From Saccharopolyspora shandongensis (GTDB lineage Bacteria > Actinomycetota > Actinomycetes > Mycobacteriales > Pseudonocardiaceae): 64,000 nt of DNA. The position numbers and the translations under genes were made by a program. The DNA lies in the NCBI RefSeq assembly GCF_900106995.1, contig NZ_FNOK01000008.1, positions 1-64,000 on the forward strand, read 5' to 3'. Shown piece by piece: positions 42,201-49,058 of this stretch. The notes beneath the pieces are model-generated. The model saw nothing but the letters and a program-made list of their open reading frames with translations. It was not told the origin of the DNA and did no database searches. Position 1 is the stretch's first letter. Each line of letters starts with the position of its first letter.

Positions 42201-42523
42201 GCGCGCAGCGCGTAGCCCGGCGCCGCGGTCACCAGCAGCCGGGCGGGCGAGCGAGGCGGCCGGTCCGGTTCGAGCGCCCGGCGCAAGGCGGAAACGACGG
42301 TCCGGACGGTGCCGACCGCGCTCTCCGGCGGGTCGTCCCACAGGTCGTCGATGAGCCGGTTGAGGGGCACGACCCGGCCCCTGGCGATCAGCAACCGGGC
42401 CAGCACGGCGCGGTGCAACGGTCCCTTGAGGTCGACCGGGCCGCTCGCGCCGACCGCTTCCAGCGGACCGAGCACGCCGAAGGCCACCCTCGACGCGCTC
42501 ACCTGCACAGACACGCCACGCAC
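39275..42523 (-). CDS. SARP-type regulator with AAA ATPase and TPR domains (AfsR-like)
   Basis: 1082 residues. An OmpR-like winged helix (about 13-108) and bacterial transcriptional activation domain (about 115-255) form the SARP module. An STAND/AAA ATPase follows (Walker A GEAGAGKTAL near 308-317, Walker B VLLVFDDLH near 396-404), then TPR-like helices to the end. Such proteins activate secondary metabolism or adjacent genes. Start uncertain: the GTG at 42523 lies directly after a TATACA hexamer, so a leaderless mRNA starting at a nearby downstream GTG is plausible. Divergent from an alpha/beta hydrolase, its likely target. Confidence 0.88.
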   Translation of the reverse strand: MRGVSVQVSASRVAFGVLGPLEAVGASGPVDLKGPLHRAVLARLLIARGRVVPLNRLIDDLWDDPPESAVGTVRTVVSALRRALEPDRPPRSPARLLVTAAPGYALRAASGSVDAQRFEAAVGDSASMLAAGRADAASSTLDQALALWRGPALAEFGDRAWARHEISRLDELRLLAVERRAQAALALGRAAEAVPDLEGQVAEQPWRETAWQLLALALYRSGRQGDALGVLREARKVLATELGVDPGRDLQRLEADILTQAPHLSAAPTAATRADQPVEPPIVGRAAELAQLAAAGARDRLGLALISGEAGAGKTALAEALTDELAAAGWIAAWGRSPEQDGAPAGWPWTEITTALAAAGHPPPPPVPAGEDPATARFRMYREAASYLSAVAERAPVLLVFDDLHRAGEETLSLLAFLAVTPIDRRVLVVATYRSTEISAELTDALGRFAPVEPTRVYLGGLAESEVDELARSVIGRELDAATIRAIHRRSGGNPFFVRELTRLFDAEGSKALSGIPAGVRDVIRRRLAGLPQPARTVLRQAAVVGRDVDLDLLVPLTGDEELVLDVVESALLMGFVTEPGPNRLRFTHELIRDTLYEEAPRLRRARWHAAIAETIEQSRPGEVESLAHHYFHADDRRTAGRAARYAKAAAEAAERRFAPHEAARLWRQAVAAHDRSGSGDARARLDLITGLVRALAVAGGLDEARRHRAEAIATADELGDPELTARVIGAFDVPAIWTRNDDEDVARQVVEATERTLAALPDDRAEARSRLLSTLALELRGTRTQRGHQAAVEAEAIARELADPALLAFALNGRFMQCFQRAGLAPQRARIGAELVDLAERHGLVTFEVLGRLILIQAHCALAEFSAADAHAAAAARLGQRHEIPLVGVFTEWYAALRLAVSGDSGAAAAYRAAVIRLRGTGMTGVEHGVLPLALLGLRLPDLSEVDWNADWGPYEDWARPLGLLAAGHREQAVEAARAMPDSPRDLLYEARLCLEAVLAIGLADRPMMARVYELLQPAEGELAGAGSGLLVLGPVAQYLGDLAAALDRREAAGNHYRQAEAVARQAGAPHWIAAARAHLA

Positions 42524-42627
42524 TGTATAAGCCGCCGCGCGACCCCGGGCGCTGAGCCGCCGTTGACCGGTTGTTGATCCGCCGCGCGCAGGCTCGACGC
42601 GTCAACGCGAAACGAGGAAGGCCCACC

Positions 42628-43506
42628 ATGGCACCGACGATCACCGGATTCGACTACCAGCGCGTCACCGTCGCCGACGGCGTGACGCTCAACGCGGCCG
42701 TGGGCGGCACCGGCAGCCCGGTCGTGCTGCTGCACGGCTTCCCGCAGACCCACCTGATGTGGCGGCACGTTGCCGCCGACCTCGCCGCCGACCACACCGT
42801 CATCTGCCCCGACCTGCGCGGATACGGCGACAGTGACAAGCCCGCCGACGCCGACGGCCAGACCTACGCCAAGCGCACCATGGCCGCCGACGTCGTCGCC
42901 CTCGCCCGCGCCTTCGGCCACGAGCGCTTCGCCCTGGCCGGGCACGACCGCGGCGCCCTGGTCGCCATCCGCGCCGGCCTCGACCACCCCGACGCGATCA
43001 CCCATCTCGCCTCGCTCGACGTGCTGCCGACGCTGGACATGTGGAACGTCATGCGCGGCACCTCGGCCGCGGTGGGCTTCCACCTCTACCTGATGGCCCA
43101 GCCGCCCGGCCTGCCCGAACAGATGATCAGCGCCAGCGCCGACGCGTTCTTCGGCCACTTCCTCGACATCTGGACCCAGGATCCTGGCGCCATCCCCGCC
43201 GACGTCCGCGCCGCCTACCTGGCGGCCTCCCGCGAAGCGGTCACTTCGATCGTCGCCGACTACCGCGCATCGGCGCACGTCGACGTCGAGCACGACGAGG
43301 CCGACCGGAAGTCCGGGAACCGGCTGCGGATGCCGGTGACCGTCCTGCAGCAGGACTGGGGCGCCGTGCTCGGCTTCGACGCCGCCGCGCTCTGGCGCGA
43401 ATGGGCGCCCGACCTCAACCACATCCCGGTCTCCTGCGGCCACTTCATGGCCGAAGAGGCCCCGGCGGAGGTCACCAAGGCCCTGCGCGAACTCCTCACC
43501 CGGTGA
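42628..43506 (+). CDS. Alpha/beta hydrolase of haloacetate dehalogenase/epoxide hydrolase type
   Basis: 292 residues. HGFPQTHLMWRHVA and DLRGYGDSDKP match haloacetate dehalogenases. The nucleophile is the Asp of AGHDRGALVA (about D107) and the base the His of SCGHFMAEE (about H272). Compared with fluoroacetate dehalogenase, one carboxylate-binding Arg is retained (R108), but the second is Leu (L111) and the His-Trp halide pair is His-Leu (H152-L153). It is therefore more likely an epoxide hydrolase or other esterase-like enzyme. ATG at 42628 follows CGAGGAAGG. Divergent from the SARP regulator. Confidence 0.85.
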   Translation: MAPTITGFDYQRVTVADGVTLNAAVGGTGSPVVLLHGFPQTHLMWRHVAADLAADHTVICPDLRGYGDSDKPADADGQTYAKRTMAADVVALARAFGHERFALAGHDRGALVAIRAGLDHPDAITHLASLDVLPTLDMWNVMRGTSAAVGFHLYLMAQPPGLPEQMISASADAFFGHFLDIWTQDPGAIPADVRAAYLAASREAVTSIVADYRASAHVDVEHDEADRKSGNRLRMPVTVLQQDWGAVLGFDAAALWREWAPDLNHIPVSCGHFMAEEAPAEVTKALRELLTR

Positions 43507-43527
43507 CGACGAACTCATTCAGGCGGA

Positions 43528-43911
43528 TCAGGCGTGCTGCTGCTCGTCGAAGCGGTGGCGGGACGCTTCGATCTCGTCGAGGTGCGTGCGGCTCCACGCG
43601 CACATGCCGTTGACGGTGTCGCGGAGCGACCGGCCCGCATCGGTGAGGCGGTACTCGACTCGCGGCGGCACGGTGGGGTGCACCGTGCGGTGCACCACGC
43701 CGTCGCGTTCGAGCCTCCGCAGGGTCTGGGTGAGCATCTTGTGGCTGATGCCCGCCACCTCGGCACGCAGCTCGGTGAAGCGGAGGGTGCGGTCCCGCAG
43801 GACCTCGATGATCAGGAGCGACCACTTGTCGGCCACGCCCGTGAAGATCTCGCGGGCGAGGGAGTCGGCGCGCATCGCATCGGCGTCCTCGGCCGCCTGC
43901 TCCGTTCCCAC
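43528..43911 (-). CDS. HxlR-family transcriptional regulator
   Basis: 127-residue winged-helix regulator. IFTGVADKWSLLIIEVLRD, RFTELRAEVAGISHKMLTQT, and LRRLERDGVVHRTVHPTVPP are canonical HxlR segments. GTG at 43911 preceded by AGAGGGGAG; the longer translation runs over a neighbouring remnant and was rejected. It may have regulated the now-broken monooxygenase starting about 85 bases away on the opposite strand, an arrangement common for HxlR repressors. Confidence 0.88.
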   Translation of the reverse strand: MGTEQAAEDADAMRADSLAREIFTGVADKWSLLIIEVLRDRTLRFTELRAEVAGISHKMLTQTLRRLERDGVVHRTVHPTVPPRVEYRLTDAGRSLRDTVNGMCAWSRTHLDEIEASRHRFDEQQHA

Positions 43912-43995
43912 GAGGCTCCCCTCTCGCCCGAAAAGTGCGTCACCACGAAGCGTACCCACCCCCGGTGTCCGGGTTGCCGGACCCGGCGGCGCGCG

Positions 43996-44474
43996 ATGTT
44001 CGCTAGGACGCCCGGCAGCGCGGCCGTGGTCGGCGACGGCATGCTGTTCGCGCTCGGCGGGGGCAAGGGTTTCCTCGCTCACCGCGAGATCGACGGCAGC
44101 CTGCACGTCTACAACATGCGCGAGGCCGCCGAGGGCTGGACCGCGGGCATCGACTTCACCGACGCCGAGGGCGCCAAGGCGGCCGTGCCAGCGGACTTCG
44201 CCGACTGGGACGCGGGCCTGCGGGCGCTGATCGCCGATGCGGACGGCGAGCTGGTCCCGCGGCCGATCTACGCGCTGCCGGTCGGCCACTGCTGGGACCG
44301 CAGCCCAGGCGTCACGCTGCTGAGCCGACACCGAGGCGGCTCTCGACGCCTACGCGCGGAACCTCTTCCCACGCGGCGAAGCGTCGGCGGCGGGCACCTC
44401 CGAAAGCCTCGACATGCTGTTCGGCGCCGATCCGGTCGGGGGCCTGCTCGCCCAGTTCGCCCCGCAGCGCTAGG
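43996..44474 (+). pseudogene. FAD-dependent monooxygenase (TetX/PgaE-like), internally deleted C-terminal remnant
   Basis: The frame from 43996 reads MLFALGGGKGFLAHREIDGS and on through ALPVGHCWDRSPGVTLL, typical of class A flavoprotein monooxygenases just before their GDAAH-x-x-P flavin motif. That motif is missing: at about 44320 the sequence jumps, with a frame change, to EAALDAYARNLFPRGEASAA and the normal C-terminus ending AQFAPQR, TAG. The N-terminal FAD-binding part is also absent. The stop abuts the DUF4185 gene. Confidence 0.75.
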
Positions 44475-46262
44475 TCACCGGCCGTCGAAGTACACCTCCA
44501 GCTCGGCGATCGACGTGAACGTTGCCGTGCCGCCGGGGATTCCGATGATCCGGACGCCGTCCCCGGTGATCGCGTCGAACGCGAGCACGTAGGTCTTGTT
44601 CGGGCCCGCGGTGCTGTCGTAGGGGTACGCGGGAGCGGTCGTCAGGCCGGTGACGCCCACCCAGCTCGCGCCCTGGCGGACCTGCACGGTCAGGTCGCGG
44701 GCGAACCAGCCGCCATCCGAGAACATGTCGCCGGTCGTGTAGACGACGCGGTCGATCCAGTACTCGCCCTGCCAGACGTACCCCCAGAAGTCGACCTGCT
44801 TGCGGGCGCCGTCGAAGCTGTCCTCGCTCTCCTCCCGGACGCCGTTGTTGAGGTAGTCGCCGTGGCCGTGGTGGGCCGACTTCTCGATGGGGAACGGCCC
44901 CCTCCCGGGGGCGGCCAGGTTGTCCGCCGGATCGGGCGGGTTCTGCCCCGGATCGCCGGGCCTGCGCGGGGACGCATTGAACCGGCGCAACGAGAACTCG
45001 TAGTTGGGCAGCCCGCACGCCACGTTCAGGAACCAGTTGGACTGCAACCACATCCGCGTCCCGTCTGCCGAGACGAACTTGGCCGGGATGGTGGGGGCGT
45101 AGCCGCCGTTCTTCGGCCCGGCGCAGGCCGGTTCCGGCTCGCCGGTCTCCGGTGTCGGCACTTCGTGGCCGCCCGGCACGGGAAGCAGCCGGACGCGGCC
45201 GGGGCGGCCGAACCAGGGCTGGGCGCCGAAGTCCTTCGACATGAACAGCTGCCAGGGGCCCCATGGCGCCGGTGCCTCGTAGAATTCGAAGGTGTACTCG
45301 CTCCACGAGGTGTAGATGAACCGGCCCAGCGGGGCGTTGTAGAGGACGCCGCCCTGGGAGATCACGCTCAGATCGCGGCGGCCCTCGCCGAACAGGTCGG
45401 TGTAGAGCCGCCGTTCGTCGGTGAGCACCGGCGCCTTTTCCCCGATGCTGGCGCTCCACTGTGGACCTCCGTCGCCCCCGGCCCCGGCGTAGAACCGCCA
45501 GGTGTCCCGCTGCTGGATCGAGTTCCGGGGAACCCGGGCCAGGTAGAGGCTCGTCGGCGACGGCACCTCGTTGCTGTAGGAGTCCCGCCAGTTGCCGTCC
45601 AGGCCGTAGGCGTACACGTACCCGGCGTTCGCCGGGCCGAGCGACCGGGCGTGCTCCTGGCTGCGGCCGAAGTCGAGGAACATCACGGTGGTGAAGACAT
45701 GGCTGGTGAACATCGGCTCGGACGGCTGCTGCCAGGTGCGCCCGTAGTCCTCCGACTTGACGACGGTGGCGTTCACGGCGTCGTCGAACGCCGTGGACGC
45801 GGGCGCGAAGCGCAGGTCCTGCACCGCCAGGTACAGCTCGTCCCGGCCGTCGCCGTTGCCGTCGACGGCGACGATGCCGGTGGGCTTCGCGTTGTACAGC
45901 TTGGGATCGGCGTGGGACTTGGCGACCGCGTCCCCGGCGGCCAGCCGTTCGCCGCGCAGGCCGGTCTCGGGCGTTCCGGCGATCCGGTTCACCACGATGG
46001 CCGCCATCGGCTCGTCGCCGAAGCCCTGGCCGTCGCCGTTGGCCGTGTAGACGTAGTCGTCGTCCGCCCAGCAGGTCGGCCACAGGTCGCCGGTGCTGGC
46101 GGTGGCGAGGGTGGCGGCGTACTCGGTGAACGCGGTCGCGAAGAACGCGCTGGCCGGATCGGCGACAGTCAGGCCTTGCGCCTCGCCCGCGCGCGGCAGC
46201 CCGCTGAAGAGCACCGCGCCCGCGCCTGCGAGCGAGAGCTTGACGAACGTGCGCCGGTCCAC
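44475..46262 (-). CDS. Tat-exported DUF4185 protein, likely carbohydrate-active
   Basis: 595 residues with a twin-arginine leader (MDRRTFVKLSLAGAGAVLF). The mature part resembles DUF4185, predicted five-bladed propeller proteins near glycosidases: DLWPTCWADDDYVYTANGDG, GPWQLFMSKDFG, PTIPAKFVSADGTRMWLQSN. DGNGDGRDELY is a calcium-loop-like motif, and the C-terminal part resembles a discoidin-type jelly-roll. GTG at 46262 behind GGAGGGATGAC. It lies two bases from the upstream sugar porter and is the last gene of that unit, so it may act on an extracellular sugar. Activity unproven. Confidence 0.75.
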   Translation of the reverse strand: MDRRTFVKLSLAGAGAVLFSGLPRAGEAQGLTVADPASAFFATAFTEYAATLATASTGDLWPTCWADDDYVYTANGDGQGFGDEPMAAIVVNRIAGTPETGLRGERLAAGDAVAKSHADPKLYNAKPTGIVAVDGNGDGRDELYLAVQDLRFAPASTAFDDAVNATVVKSEDYGRTWQQPSEPMFTSHVFTTVMFLDFGRSQEHARSLGPANAGYVYAYGLDGNWRDSYSNEVPSPTSLYLARVPRNSIQQRDTWRFYAGAGGDGGPQWSASIGEKAPVLTDERRLYTDLFGEGRRDLSVISQGGVLYNAPLGRFIYTSWSEYTFEFYEAPAPWGPWQLFMSKDFGAQPWFGRPGRVRLLPVPGGHEVPTPETGEPEPACAGPKNGGYAPTIPAKFVSADGTRMWLQSNWFLNVACGLPNYEFSLRRFNASPRRPGDPGQNPPDPADNLAAPGRGPFPIEKSAHHGHGDYLNNGVREESEDSFDGARKQVDFWGYVWQGEYWIDRVVYTTGDMFSDGGWFARDLTVQVRQGASWVGVTGLTTAPAYPYDSTAGPNKTYVLAFDAITGDGVRIIGIPGGTATFTSIAELEVYFDGR

Positions 46263-46263
46263 G

Positions 46264-47646
46264 TCATCCCTCCGGCCGGAAGCGGGTGCCCTTCCGGAAG
46301 GCCCGCTCCAGCGATTCCAGGCTCCGCTGCTTGGTCTCCGGCACGCACCACCAGACGATCGGGAAGACGATCACGCCCGCGGCGGCGTAGGCGATGAACA
46401 CGACCCCGGCGCCCACCAGCGCGGTGAACGTGGGGAAGGTCAGCGAGACGAAGAAGTCGGTGAGCCAGTTGAACAGCGTCGCGACGGCCATCGCCGCGCC
46501 GCGGATCGCCAGCGGGAAGATCTCCGCCAGCACCACCCACAGCACCGGCCCCCAGGTGGCCGAGAAGGTGTTGGTGAACACGACGAAGGCGGCGACGGCG
46601 ATCCCGAACAGCACAGGGGATTCGGCGGGCAGCACCAGCGCCGCCGCGCCGACCGCGAACAGGCTCGCCGACATGCCCACCAGCCCGGCGAGCAGGACGG
46701 GTTTGCGGCCCCAGCGGTCCACGACCCCGGCCCGCACGACGACCGCGATCGTCAGGATGTTCAGCAGCCCGTTGAGGAACGTGAACAGCAGCGCGGTGAC
46801 CTCGGAGACCCCGAAGGTGGTGAGCACGCCGGGCGCGTAGTAGACGATCGTGTTGATGCCGGTGATCTGCTGGAACACGGCGAGCATCGCGCCCAGCAGC
46901 AGCAATCGCCGCACCCACGGCGCGGACATGCGGGCACCGAGCCGGGCGTCCCGCTGCTGGCGTTCGAGCTCGGTGATCTCGGCGAGCTCCCGGTCGGCGG
47001 CGGCCGGGTTGCCGCGCAGGCCGGCCAGCAGCGCGCGCCCCTGCTCCGGGTGTCCCCGCCGCACCAGCGACCGGGGCGTGTCCGGCGCGGCCAGCAGCCC
47101 CAGGACCAGCACCACGGCGGGGAACGCGCCGATGAGGATCATCCACCGCCACGAGGCGACGAAGGCCAGCCCGTAGCCGGTGGCGGCGGCCAGCGCCGTG
47201 CCCACGATGATCATGTACTGGTTCAGCGAGGTGACCGAGCCGCGCTCCCCGGCGGGCGCCATCTCGGCCAGGTAGAGCGGGACCACCACCGAGGCGATGC
47301 CGATGCCGAGCCCGATGACGAACCGGAACAGCACCAGCACGGCGACCGTCGGCGCCACCCCGGCACCGAGCGCGCCGATGGCGAACACGACCCCGGCGGC
47401 GAGCAGGGCGCGCTGCCGCCCGAACCGGTCGGCCGCCGGCCCGCTGACCAAGGCCCCCACCATCGCCCCGACGACGGTCGAGCTGACGACGGCGCCCTTG
47501 AGCAGCGGGGTGAGCGGCAGCTCGTGCGGGATGAACAGGATGGCGGCCGAGATGATCCCGTTGTCGTAGCCGAAGAGGATCGCCGCCAGCGACCCCAGCG
47601 CGTAAACGCGCCGGGTGACCCGGGACTTCGAAGCCGGCGCTGCCAT
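46264..47646 (-). CDS. MFS sugar porter
   Basis: 460 residues, 12 membrane segments, sugar porter family. Signatures: ILFGYDNGIISAAILFI near the start, GPAADRFGRQRALL after helix 2, PLYLAEMAPAGERG, FQQITGINTIVYYAPGVLTT, and the terminal PETKQRSLESLERAF. Homologues import hexoses, pentoses or polyols with protons. ATG at 47646, GGAGG six bases upstream. It follows the GntR regulator of the catabolic operon, with a 180-bp gap that could hold its own promoter. Confidence 0.92.
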   Translation of the reverse strand: MAAPASKSRVTRRVYALGSLAAILFGYDNGIISAAILFIPHELPLTPLLKGAVVSSTVVGAMVGALVSGPAADRFGRQRALLAAGVVFAIGALGAGVAPTVAVLVLFRFVIGLGIGIASVVVPLYLAEMAPAGERGSVTSLNQYMIIVGTALAAATGYGLAFVASWRWMILIGAFPAVVLVLGLLAAPDTPRSLVRRGHPEQGRALLAGLRGNPAAADRELAEITELERQQRDARLGARMSAPWVRRLLLLGAMLAVFQQITGINTIVYYAPGVLTTFGVSEVTALLFTFLNGLLNILTIAVVVRAGVVDRWGRKPVLLAGLVGMSASLFAVGAAALVLPAESPVLFGIAVAAFVVFTNTFSATWGPVLWVVLAEIFPLAIRGAAMAVATLFNWLTDFFVSLTFPTFTALVGAGVVFIAYAAAGVIVFPIVWWCVPETKQRSLESLERAFRKGTRFRPEG

Positions 47647-47826
47647 CGACCACCTCCACGCGGCGACGGGCACCGGGGAGGGCCATGGGCAGGCGAGCTC
47701 CGATCGCGCCGCCCCCTCGACGCGCCCGTCACACCCCTGGTACCCCACACACCAGCCCGCAATACCTGTGCCGGCGGGCGGTGCTCGTCCACATGGGAGA
47801 CCCGCGCGGGAACGCCCGGCCGGTCG

Positions 47827-48558
47827 TCAGGCGGGCTTCTCGGGCCGTTCCCCCCGCTCCGCGGGCCGGGCGCCGCCCAGGATGTCGATCGGCCTGCGGC
47901 TACGGACGGTTCCGAACAGCAGTTCCTGCGCCGTTGCCACCATGTGGTCCTGGATCACCGTCTGCGTCTTGACCGGGTCGCCCGATTCGATCGCCGTGAC
48001 GATCTCCAGGTGGCGATCGGCGCTCATGTTGCTCAGGGCCCGCTCCAGACCGCGGTACATGATGCACATGCGGATCGAGCCTTCCAGCAGCTTCCACGAC
48101 CGCAGCAGCGCGTCGTTGCCGGTGAGCTCGCACAGCAGCTCGTGGAAGGCCAGGTCCGCCTCGATCTGCGCCTCCAGCGAGACCTGCGCGGCGGCCGCCA
48201 TGTCGTCGACGGCGGCGCGCAGGCTCCGGCAGTGCTGTTCCCGGTAGTAGCTGGCGGCCAGCGTCTCACCGGCCACCGCCTCCAGCGCGGCCCGGACCGT
48301 GAAGGTGTTGATGATGTCCTTCTCGTCGATCTGCCGGACCGCGACCCGGCCGCGATCGCCGTAGGAGACCAGGCCCTCCTGCTGCAGTTCGCGCAGCGCC
48401 TCGCGCAACGTGCCGCGGCTGATGCCGAGCTGGTCGGACACCTGCACCTCGCCGAGGTGGGTGCCCGGCGGGAACGTGCCGGTGGTGATCGCCTTCCGCA
48501 GAGCGTCGACGGCCATCTGCCGGAGGTTCCGGCCTGCCTGCGCCTGACGGCTCACCAC
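47827..48558 (-). CDS. GntR/FadR-subfamily (FCD) regulator of the catabolic locus
   Basis: 243 residues: GntR winged helix (about 10-75: ALRKAITTGTFPPGTHLGEV, QLGISRGTLREALRELQQEG) plus an all-helical FCD effector domain with metal-type His/Asp residues (ADLAFHELLCELTG). GTG at 48558 chosen for the GAGGAGG six bases upstream. It lies within the left arm, after the RpiB gene. By family habit it represses its own cluster until a pathway sugar or sugar phosphate binds; the TGTYGACA palindromes at 52.4-52.6 kb are the obvious targets (inference). Confidence 0.9.
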   Translation of the reverse strand: MVSRQAQAGRNLRQMAVDALRKAITTGTFPPGTHLGEVQVSDQLGISRGTLREALRELQQEGLVSYGDRGRVAVRQIDEKDIINTFTVRAALEAVAGETLAASYYREQHCRSLRAAVDDMAAAAQVSLEAQIEADLAFHELLCELTGNDALLRSWKLLEGSIRMCIMYRGLERALSNMSADRHLEIVTAIESGDPVKTQTVIQDHMVATAQELLFGTVRSRRPIDILGGARPAERGERPEKPA

Positions 48559-48593
48559 TCGCAGCCTCCTCGGTTCCGCGCCACCGACGGCGC

Positions 48594-49058
48594 TCAGCAC
48601 CGTTCGTACTCGGCAATCAACTCTACCTTCGCCGCGCTAGGCGATCGGTGGTCGAACTCGTAACCGAGCCATTCGCGCACGAGCCGGCGGGCCAGTTCGA
48701 GCCCCACCACCCGCTGCCCGACGGTCAGCACCTGGCAGTTGTTGGACAGCACGGACCGCTCCACCGAGTACGAGTCGTGGGCGGTGGTGGCCCGCACGCC
48801 GGGCACCTTGTTCGCCGACAGCGCCATCCCGATGCCGGTGCCGCAGACGAGCACGGCCCGGTCGGCGGTGCCCGCGCGCACGGCCTCGCCCGCGGCCAGC
48901 CCGATCTCCGGGTACGGGCGGTGCACGTCCGCGGCGTCGCGGTGCACGCCGAGGTCGATCACCTCGCTCACCCGCGGATCTGCGCGCAGGTCGGCGGCGA
49001 GGCGTTCCTTGTAGTCCAGTCCGGCGTCGTCGCAGCCGATCGCGATCCGGTAGGTCAT
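48594..49058 (-). CDS. RpiB/LacAB-family sugar-phosphate isomerase
   Basis: 154 residues. Aldose-ketose isomerase fold with GCDDAGLDYKERLA at the start (Asp about 10 and 11), VCGTGIGMALSANK near 71-84 with the catalytic Cys (about C72), and the HDSYSVERSVLSNNCQVL block. The family includes ribose-5-phosphate isomerase B and erythrulose-4-phosphate isomerases (EryI/DerI type). Its ATG overlaps the kinase stop by four bases, so it probably acts on the kinase product. In this context conversion of D-erythrulose 4-phosphate to D-erythrose 4-phosphate is a reasonable guess. Confidence 0.88.
   Translation of the reverse strand: MTYRIAIGCDDAGLDYKERLAADLRADPRVSEVIDLGVHRDAADVHRPYPEIGLAAGEAVRAGTADRAVLVCGTGIGMALSANKVPGVRATTAHDSYSVERSVLSNNCQVLTVGQRVVGLELARRLVREWLGYEFDHRSPSAAKVELIAEYERC

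Noticed and set aside
39284..42577. A 1097-codon open frame on the plus strand
   Set aside because: It mirrors the SARP-AAA-TPR gene on the other strand; the minus-strand product has clear domains, this one none.
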